A DNA stretch of 14,956 bases from Strigomonas culicis (taxonomy: Eukaryota > Euglenozoa > Kinetoplastea > Trypanosomatida > Trypanosomatidae): NCBI GenBank assembly GCA_000482145.1, contig AUXH01000480.1, positions 1 through 14,956 of the forward strand, read 5' to 3'. The position numbers were made by a program, and so were the translations under genes. This document shows, piece by piece, positions 1 to 9,700 of the stretch. The notes below the pieces were generated by a model. That model did not search any database, was not told the DNA's origin, and was given only the letters and a program-made list of their open reading frames with translations. Every line of letters starts with the position of its first letter. Position 1 is the first letter of the stretch.

Positions 1-1
1 A

Positions 2-793
2 CCCGTCGGCGGTGGCCGGCGCCGCTGCCTCAGCCGCCGCCGGGGGGTCGGGCGGCACCAGCGCGGCCCGCAGCGTCGAGGGCAGCGCGCCGCCGGCCGC
101 GGCCGCGGCAAAGCCCCCCACCATCCACACGGCGCCGCGCACGCGGGTGCAGCTGTGGTAGGCAAAGAGGGGGTCGGCCAGGTCCGGCGCGGAAGCGGGC
201 TGGGTGCTGTGCTGCAGTGTCAGCACGCGCACCTCGCCCGTGTGGGCGCGGCGGCTGCTGTAGCGCAGCAGCACGTCCGCCGGCGCTGTCATGCGCAGCG
301 CGGCGGCGGCCCCCGCGTCGCCGCCGTCGGCCGGCGCGGCGTCGTACTGCACGCCGCCGAGGACGAGGATCGCGCGGTCGTCGGCGCCGTGGCCGGTGGT
401 GGTCAGGACGGCGTGGCCCACGCGGCGGGTCAGCTGCTGCAGCAGCGGCACCTGCCGCAGGAGGCCCGCCGCCAGCAGTGCCGGCGACCGCCGCGACGAC
501 GGCGGCGGCGCGGGGACGCCCATCTGCCACTGCGGCATGTACGCGCTGGGCGCGGCCACCGCACCGCCGCGCGGGTGCGCCCCGCCCAGCGCGTACACCG
601 TGCGGTCGCCCGCGGGAGGGGCATCCGGCCGCTCGAGCAGCAGCGTCGCGGAGACGGCCGTGCACACCGCATCGACGCTGTGCGCCCCATCGCTGCACGA
701 CGGCAGGCCTCCCAACAGCACGACCGCGCCGGCCTCGCGATGGCGACTCGTGTACAGCGGGCAGCACACGGCGCCGCGCGGCGCCAAGGGCAG
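2..793 (-). other. Kelch-repeat region, start of a beta-propeller (residues 4721-4985, truncated by the window)
   Basis: Four hydrophobic strands end in the kelch double glycine: AVVLLGGL (Gly pair 707-712), TVYALGGAHP (581-586), AILVLGGVQYD (353-358) and AVWMVGGFA (113-118). Typical preceding motifs are present: RVGHAVLTTTG before the third and FAYHSCTRVRG before the fourth, with APRGAVCC before the first. Spacing is 42, 76 and 80 residues, wider than the usual 45-55, because of Ala/Asp/Pro loops. A kelch propeller needs five to seven blades, so the rest should lie beyond the left edge. Kelch propellers are protein-interaction platforms; the partner is unknown. Confidence 0.7.
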
Positions 794-3700
794 CGCGGCC
801 TCCGTCACGGTGGACGGGAGGACCTGGCAGGCGCTCGGCTCGCGCGCGGCCACCGCGCGGTCAGCCGCGGCCGCGACACGCAACGCGCTGGCGCTCACGT
901 TCTTCGCGAGCGTGGCGGCGCTGCGACGCGCGAGGCGCTGCGCCGCCTGCGCCGCCTGCTGCGCGGCGTAGCACTCCGCCTGCAGCAGGGGGCGGCTCGG
1001 CGCCGTCACGGCGGCGAGCGTCATGGTGATGGTCGCAGCCGCATCATTCAGCTGCCGGTCAAACGGCATCTCGACTACCTTCGTGGCCGGCGCAAAGACT
1101 GTGGTCGCCGCCGCGCGGTCGCCGCCGCCCGCCGGTGGCGCCGCAAGCGGCTCGAAGGTGAGGGGGACCTGTGTCTGCGACAGCACCCGCTCCACATCCG
1201 CCGGCCGCAGGGCCGGCGCGGCGGTGGCCGACGCGCGGCAGCCCTCCCGCAGCCGCGCGAGGCACACCTCCAGCACCAGGCTCGCGGCGCCGCGCGGCGG
1301 CAGGTGCAGCACGCCGGTGAACACGTCCTCCTCGGGAACGAGGAGGCGCACCGTGGCCGCCTCCCCGTCGGTCGCGGGGGCGGGCACGGAGTGCAGCGGG
1401 GTGCAGAGGGGGGGGAACCAGAGGGGCTCGACCTCCGCCGCCTGCCGGTCGTCGCACGGCGGTATCTGCCGCACCAGCAGTGCGAGGCGGCCAGGGCTCC
1501 CCGCGGCGGGGGTGTGCTGCAGCCGATGCAGCCGCACGCACACGGACAGCGTCGCGGGCGTCACCGCCGCGGGCGGCGGCGCCAGCGACCGCTCCGCGTC
1601 CGTCGCCAGCGTCGCGCCGGCGTCCTCTTTCTTCACCGTCACGCGCTCTAAGTGGAGGCGGACCCTCGGCGTGAGGTGGGCGGGCGGCGCCGCCGCCGCC
1701 TCCGCCGCGAGCGGCAGCCACGGGGAAACGTACTGCCGCAGCTGGTGCCCCGCACCGGCCCCGGGGGCCGCGGCGGTGCCGTCCCCCCACACGCTCGCCC
1801 GCCACAGGTCGTGCAGCTCCGACAGGCAGCCCTGCAGCGACACCCTGCCGAGCGGGCACACAAAGCTGCGCGGGTGCGCCGCGCCCTCCTCCGCCGCGGC
1901 CGCGCCGCCGCCGTAGAAGAGGTGTTGCGCGGCCGACTGCTCGTAGTAGTTCAGGCCGCCGCGGTGGAGCTGGATGAGCTGCCACACGGTCAGCAGGGCG
2001 CGCGTGCGCGAGCCACGCCGCATGAGGTCGGCGTGGTGGATGCACCACTTACGTGTGTGGTGGTGGTGCGCCGGTGGGTCCGCGGCCGGCTCGTCTCCCT
2101 CCGCGGGGGCGGGGCCGGCATCCACCTCCGGCTGAAACACCGCCCTGTAAAGGGTCTCCTCCGCCTCCCCTTCCCCCTCATCACACCGAATCGCGTTGCT
2201 GCGCGCCACGCCCAGAACGGCCTCCTCCGCCTCGCCCTCTGTCGCGTCGTCATGCGTCGGTGGGGCATCATCCCTCTTCTCCGCCGCTCGCACCGGGAAC
2301 GCGAGTTGGCACAGCAGCGGCAGCGCCTCCGCCTCCGCCGCCGCCGCCGCCGGCCGAGCGGCGCCCTGCCCGCCACGCTTCGCTCTGCCAACGATGGGCG
2401 ACGCGGCCGGCGCGGTGGGCAGGGGGCCCAGGTGCTGGTGCGGCAGCTGCAGTGCCTCCACCTCGATGGACGTGACGGCCCACCACGTTTCCTCCGCCAG
2501 CGCCGCCGCCTGGCGCCGCAGCTGCCGGCGCCTGCTGCTCCGCCGTCGCGCCTGCGGCCGCGGCCCGCCGCCGTCCTCCACCGCTGCGACCACTTCGTCC
2601 TCGCTGCCCGGCTCCCGCAGCTGCGCCAGGTACTGCTGCGCCTCCTCCAGCTCATCCAGCTGCTGCAGCAGCTGCGTCAGCCGGTGGATGAAGGGGTGGT
2701 GCGCGCGCGCGGCCGTCTCCCCTGCCGATGAGGGGAGCGGCGCGCGCGGCGCCTGGGCGGGCGCATCCGTCGGCGGCGGCGCCGCCGCGAAGTACGGTGC
2801 GAGCAGCGCCTCCAGCCCGATCGTCTGGAGCGTGCCCTCCGTCGGGGAGACGTACGTGAAGTAGTCCGCGTAGCACGGCGGCGGCGGCGGCGGCGGCGGC
2901 ACCGTGCTGGGGTCCACGTACAGCTGCGTGAGTCCCGCGCCGCTGCTGTCCTCGTCCCCGACGTACGCCGCGCACGCCGCGGCGGTATACTGCCCCGGCT
3001 GCGTGCTCCAGTAGACATGGCACGCGCCGCCGGCGGGCAGCGGCAGGACGGAGCAGCCCGCCGCCTTGTCATACTGCAGCAGGAGCCGCTCCACCGTCGT
3101 CGCGACGAGCGGCGGCAGGAGCCCCCTCGACGGCGCGGCGCCGCCGTCCGCAAAGACCAGCTGAATGCCATGCTCCGTCGGTGGTGCGGCGGCGGCGAGC
3201 AGCGGAATCGGGAGGGAGCAGAGGTGCGACCGCGCGCTGCGCGGGTGCGCCAGCGGCACGTCCATCTCCGCGACTGGCGACCACTCGACGCGCAGCGTGC
3301 TGCTGCTGCTGCGGTCCTCGCCGGCGGGCGCCGCGGCCGGTGCTGCGGCGGCGTCGGGCGGTGCCGCGGCATCCCCCGCCCGCGCCGCGCGCATGATCGC
3401 CTGGAGCGCCTCCACCGCGCTCTGCTTCGGAGGCGCCGCGGCCGGCGCCAGCTCACCCGGCGGCGCCGCGGCAGGGGGTTCCTTCCTCTCCTCCTCCTCC
3501 TTCGGCTCTGCGTCGCCCTCCTCTAGCGGCGGCCCCTCCCCGAGCTCCTCCACTGGTGGTGCCACAGCAGTCCCCGCGCTCTCGGGGACGACCCAGCGGT
3601 AGGCCGCGGCCGGCTGACCGTGCACGACGGCACGCGTCTCCGCAAACTGGAGGGAGGCGCGCGCCGCCGCCTCGCCGTCCGCCGGGACGCAACGTCCGGC

Positions 3701-6700
3701 GCTGACCCCCAGCCGACAGTCCGTGATGGTCATGTCGGGGTGCTGCGCGGCATCGCCCGGCAGGCGCAGCACGACGCGGTCGAGGTGGAAGAGAGCGTAG
3801 GCAGCCTCCTCCGCGGCCTGCGGCGGCGGGGAGGGCACCGCGTCGCTGTGGTGCGTCGCCGCCAGCAGCACCTCCCACGCCACGCGCGTGGTGCCGTTGT
3901 GGAAGGACAGGAGGCGCATCGGGTGGTGGGGCGGCCGCCCCGCCGCGGTCGGCGGAAACAGCGCCGTCTCGTCCTGCTCCGTCCAGCGATGCACGCCGAC
4001 GCAGCTCCACGCCTCGGTGCCGGCCGCCGACGGCACGACCGCGCACAGCTCCACCTGCGCGATGCGCGCGCCGAAGGCGGCGATGCGCGGGAAGCGCGTG
4101 GAGGCCTCGCCCCACTGGCGCCACACGGCCGGCCGCCGAGTGCCGGGGGGCGTGTGCGGCACCGGCAGGTAGGCGTGGAAGGCCTGCGTCGGATTCGTCG
4201 GGAACTGATACGAAAACCGCAGCACAAAGGTGTTGTCGTTCGTGTGGAGATGAGACGGCAACGGAGCCGCCGCCTCGGCGCCGGCGTCCGCCGGATAGAG
4301 GTGCACGACGTGCATCTCGTAGTCCCCCCGCTGCACCTTCATCTCCGTGGTGGTCTCAACCTCGATGTAGATGGTCGCATCCCCACCGGTGGGGCCATCC
4401 GCGCCCGCCTCGGTGGCCAGCGGCAGCCACATGCGCTGCCGCAGCTCCGGCGACCCGCACTGCAGCGCGTTCACGATGGTCGGGTCGTCGCTGGGCAGCA
4501 CCGCGTGCTGCAGAGGAACCCGCACACGCCCGGAGGCCAGCGTACGCGCGCGCTCCGCTTCCGCGACAGCGGTGGCGGCCACGCAGAGGTGCACGTCGAG
4601 CTCGAGATCCGCCGACGAGGCGTCGCTGGCGAAGAGGCGGTCCTGGAACCAGAAGGGCTCGCGGAGGGTGACGCAGCCCTCCGCCAAGGCGCCCGCCGCC
4701 TCGTCCGCCGCGTCCAGCGGCAGCACGGAAGGCAGCGCCCGGTAGAAGGCCTCCTCATCCGTCGTGTGCGCTGCGCCACGGCCCGCGTCCGCCGCCAGCA
4801 GGACGGACGGCGCCGTCATGGGCGTGAAGCTGCGGCTCGGCCGCGCCTCCAGCTGGAAGGCGGCGTTGCGGCCGCGCTGTTGCGGCAGCTGCAGTGTCAG
4901 CTGCAGCACCGGCCCGGCGGCGTCCGCGTCCGCGTCGGGCGGCGCCGCGCGCTCGCCGCCCGACCTCAACAAGTACTGCTCGAAGCCGTACACCTCCCCG
5001 CGGAGTGCCTGCAGCTTCTGTCGCAGCTCCGCCTTGATGCGCCTCGCGTAGTAGGGTGGCGCGCTACTGTCGGCCGGCGCATCGGCGAGGGAGCGCACGA
5101 AGTGCTGGAGCCGTGCGAGCTGCGCCAGCACGGCAACGAGCTGCTGCACATCGCCCTTCAGGAGGTTGCGGCACTGCCGTACCCGCAGTACCGTCTGCGG
5201 CTGGAAGAAGAGCTCCTGCGGGTAGTAGCAACTGTAGTAGAAGGCGCGCGCGTGCGGCCGCTGGACCGACGCACTGTAGGACGCGGCCAGCACAACCACG
5301 TCGACCGCCAGTGAGCCAATGTGCTCGCCCTCCTCCCCGCCCTCGCGGCGCTGGCTGTCGGACAGCAGCCGCACGTCCGCGTGCCACTGCAGCGTCCGCG
5401 GCGACGGCACCTCCGCCTCCGCGCCGTCGATGGCGACCGCCGGCAGCGCGGCCACGCCGCGCACAGTGGCCATGCCCGTCTCGGGCGGCACCGAGCCGGC
5501 GTGGGCCGCCGCCCGCCCCTGCCGCCAGTCGCGCAGCAGCGCGGCGGGCACCGTCGCCTCGACGTAGAGGCGGCACTGCAGCGGGTTCGCGAGCGCCACG
5601 TACGTGCAGGGGCAGGTCCACGCGTACCGAGTCGTGGCGGACGCGTCATCCCCCGCCTTCTGATCCGGCGGCTGTAGGACGGGCAGTAGCGGCACCGCGT
5701 CCGCCGCCGCCCACCGCGCGCCATCCTGCGCGTCGCCCGACAGCGGCTGCACCACCACCGCGGTGCGCGCAGCCACGCCGTCCGGCGCACCGGCGCGGGG
5801 GCCGGCGGCGGCGAGGTCGGCCCCGCACAGCGTCAGCGCCGTCACGCGGACGCTGGCCAGCAGCACCCCGTGCCGGCCCTCCGCGCCGCCGGCGGCGGAG
5901 CTGCCGTCCACCGCACCCCCGTCCGCGCGGCGCTGACTCCTGTCAGTCGCGTCCTCCTGTGCACTGGACGCCATGAGGCACAGGGGCTGGAAGTTGGAGC
6001 CCTGGCGCGGCCGGCCGCCGCTCGTGAGGACGGCGGGGCCGGCGAGGGGGTAGTCGAACAGCGGCCCGTGGACGAGGTGCACGGACGGGCACAGCAGCAG
6101 GCCCAGCGCCGCCGCGCGGCTCGCGACAGACGACCCCGGCCGGCGGCCGTCGCACGCGTACAGGGGCGCCGACGTGGCCGGCACGGTGATGCCGCCGGAG
6201 GCGGTGAGGTGCACAGGGAGGCTCGCCATCGCCACACAGCGGCCCCGGGCGGTCGCGGCAGACGGCGTCGTGCCGTCCACCGCACACGTGTACACAAAAA
6301 ACTGGAGCGCGTATGCATACTGCCCCGAAGCCGCCGCATGCGCCTGTTGGGCCGCGATGGGCAGCAGCAGTATGTTGTCGCCCGTGGCGGTGCCGCCCGC
6401 ATCCTGCGTGGCACCCATCGACGTATAGCACAAGGAGACCACATTTTTGTTTGCCGCCGCCGCAGCCGCGTCGCTGCCGGGGCCGCGCTTGTACAAGGTC
6501 ATCACATCCGTCGCGTACAGCTGGGGGCTCGGGTCGGGCCCCGGTCCATCGCCCTCGCCCCTCCGCGCCTGCAGCAGCACCTCCACCAGCAGATCATCGC
6601 CCTCCGGCGGCGGCGGCGCGTCCCCCGCAGCGGCGAGCGCCTGCCGCAGCGCCTGTGCCTCGCCCGGGGCGGTCCGCAGCCACTGCAGCTGCGGCACGTA

Positions 6701-9700
6701 CAGATAGGGGTAGTGCGTGACGCGGCCGCAGCCCTCCGCGTCCGCGTCCTCGCCCCTCGCTGCGCGGAGCGCGGTCAGCAGCGGCCGCACCTGCTGCGCC
6801 AGGCGCTCCCCCTCTGCCCGCTCCGCCGCGACGTCCACGAGGGCGGCCGGGAGCGGGTCGGGGCCCGCGCTCGTCGCGGAGGCGCGCATCTGCTCCTGCT
6901 GCAGCGCCGCGGCGGCCGCGACCGCATCGGCGCCCGCCGCGCAGACCCGCTGCGCGACCGGCCCGGCCTGCCAGAAGGCGTACACGAATTGCGCCATCTG
7001 CTCCGACAGCAGCGGCGCCACCGGCGCGGCCGCGGCCGCGTCGCCAAGGTCGCCGCGCGGCGGCTCCGACAGGACGAACTGGAATGCGACCTCGCCCATG
7101 ACGCCCTGCCGCAGCGGCACCGGGCCCGCGCCCGCAGCGGCCGTCTCCGTCTCCAGCAGCGGCGCGTACAGCACGCCGTGGAGCGCACCGGGCAGGACTT
7201 GGCAGCTCGCCCGCCGGCCTCCCGTGGCGGGGCGCGCAGCGGCCGCACCCAGCGGCGCGAAGGCCACGCCCACGTCGCGGAGCGCGCGCGTCGCGGTGCC
7301 GCCGCTGCCGTGCGTCGTTGTGTGCTCCAGCAGCTGCATGCGCACGACATGGCAGTCGGTCGGCGCACCCGCCGCGTCGCCGCCCTCCGCCGCGCGCGCG
7401 TGGTGCAGCACGGCGTCCACGGTCCCGGCCGGGAACAGCAAGAGCGTGTCGCGCGCGGGGGCGCCCGCGCCGCCGCGGCCCCCCTCGACGTCGACGCGGT
7501 CCATGTGATAGCTGTAGCCCTGATAGCCCACCAACACGGAGTAGTGGCGCTCCACCACCGGCGCCGCGCCGTCCGCGCCGACCGGCGCGGCCGGGCGGCG
7601 ACGCAGGTGCACGTAGGACAGCGACAGCGTGAGAATCCCCGCGGGCGGCCCGGGGCGCGGCGCCGGCGGGGGGACCTCCGCCGCCGCCTCTTCCCCCTCC
7701 TTGGCCTCGCCCTGCGCCATCGCGCGGAGCGGTGCGGGCGCGGGCAGGAATGTGTGCGCGTAGTGCAGCTGGAGGTACCCCAGCTGGGCCCACGTCGCCG
7801 GCCGCGACGCGTGCACCGTGTACATGGGGAGCCAGACGGTGCCCTCCTGGGCGAGGAAGGCAGCCAGGCGAGAGATCAAGACAAATCCCAGCACGGGGTC
7901 CGCGGGTGGCATCCCCTCCGCCACCGCGCCGTCCGCGGGCGGCGGCAGCGGCACCTCCTGCGGAAGCGAGAAGCGCAGCACGAGCGACGGCGCCGCGCGG
8001 CCACACCAGAAGGCAGGCCGTGTGGGGAACTGCAGCGACAGCACGTGGCCGTCGCCGTCGGGGGGCGCCGCGTCCTCGTGGTAGCAGCGGCAGCGGACGG
8101 CATCGCCGTGCGCCACGGGCAGCTCCCGCCACACCAACGCGGCCGCCTCCGCGAGCTGCGCCTCCGCCGTCGCCGGCGCACCGTCGCCGGCGCGGCAGGG
8201 CAGTTCGCGCGCCTCCATCTCCAGACAGTCGTAGGAGGCGGTGCCGCGGTCCGCGCCAGTCGGCAGGGGGTGGCCCGGGGGGTCGGCCAGCAGCCAGCGG
8301 TGACAGGAGAGCGTCAGCGCCGCCGCCGCGCCGACCGGCGGCCACACCCACTCGCCGCCCCCCGACGCCGGCACAGCGCCGGCCGCCGCCACCTGCGCCG
8401 GGGCGAGCGGTGCGGCAGGCGGCTCGGTGAACGCCACATGCTCCACCGTCGTCGCGCGCAGCGTCATGGACAGGGCACCCGCCGCGATGGTCTGCGGCAG
8501 GCGCCACACGTCCGCCCCCGCGACGGTGAGGCCGCCATCCGCCACCCCAGCCGTCGCCCGCGCGGCGCGGTACACGCTCGGCTGCCACGTGCTGTGTAGT
8601 GGCTGCAGCACGACGACCGCCTCGGCCTTCACGAAGGGGAAGAAGGCCGCGGCAGGGCCCTGCCCGTGGTGGCGGTTCGTCAAGTGGTCGAAGGTGTCCG
8701 TGTCCATGCGCCACCGGCCGCCGCCCAGCACCACCCGCGTCGGCGCGCCGGCCTCGCCCGCCGGCGCCTCCGCGAGGAAAGACACCTCCCAGTCCACCTG
8801 CGCCGCGAGCGGGATGGACATGCCGCCCTGCGCGTAGAGCGTGAGGCCGTTGTGGCGCGCCGCGAGGGCGCGCCGCGACCGCCGCGCGCCCGCCCCGGCG
8901 GACCCCGTGGCGCTCGTGTTGAACACGACGCTGGTGCCCGCCGTGGACGCCGCCAGGTGCGCGAGGCTCGTCCCCAGGCTGCTGCCGCCGGAGGACGGCG
9001 CCCACTGAAACGCGCTCGCCGGACGCCGGCCCTCCGCCGCGCGCTCCGGCGCCGCGAAGGCGAGTGGGTAGCTGCCGTAGAAGCCGTCCTCCGTCGTGGC
9101 GGTCAGCACGAGCCCGGTGGGCGCGCCGCGGCGGCCGCGCTCCAGGCAGTAGCTCGCTGCCCACGGCCACAGTAGCTCCACGTGGTCGAGCTGCAGCGTC
9201 GTGTGCGGCCGCGCGTAGCCGCAGCCGCCCGCGCGGTCGAACGGCGCGCGGTAGTAGAAGGAAGCCGTGTCCACCGCCGCCGTCGCCGCGGGGTCATCCG
9301 CGAGCTGCTTGGGTGGGCGCGGCACCGTCAGGCACGGCGGGCCCTGTTGCAGCTGCGGCTGGAGCGCGGCCGCGAGGCGCGGCAGGAGCGGCACCGCGCG
9401 GCGGAACAGCAGGCAGACCGCGCCGCTCACGCGGCGCCGCTGGTACCGGTCGCCCCGGCTGCCGCCGCTGCTGTAGGAGAGCGGGAACCACACCACCACC
9501 TCCGAGGCGCTCGCGAGCCGGTCCCACATCGCCGCCAGCGTGACCGTCGAGAGCGCGACGGTGCCCAGCAGCTGCTCCGTCGCGGAGGCGGCGACCGCCT
9601 CCACGATGCTCGCGCGTGGCGGCGGCGGCTGCCCGCGAGCGGCCGTGGACGCGGCCGCGTTGGCCATGACCGCGCGGTCGAAGAGCCGGATGAGAAGGGT

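Noticed and set aside
155..1651. Plus-strand open frame of 498 residues
   Set aside because: Antisense shadow of the kelch region and module J; it ends at a taa that is the gene's single TTA codon.
3620..5314. Plus-strand open frame of 564 residues
   Set aside because: Antisense register shadow of modules F to I; composition dominated by Arg, His, Gln and Gly.
6294..6301. A-rich run as a regulatory or slippage signal
   Set aside because: It simply encodes two Phe codons in a strand (FFVYT) of module E, and the frame continues normally on both sides.
8041..8100. Zinc-binding motif around RCRCYHED
   Set aside because: Only two close Cys and one His, with no second pair at a suitable distance; it fits better as a strand of C2-like module C.
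5870..8599. Plus-strand open frame of 909 residues
   Set aside because: Same antisense register; it covers C2-like modules on the other strand, and its Arg/His/Gly-rich product has no recognisable fold.
6594..9170. Minus-strand open frame of 858 residues in another register
   Set aside because: It overlaps modules D, C and O out of frame. The product is Gly/Arg/Ala-rich and looks like a GC-bias shadow, while the other minus register keeps ordered strands.
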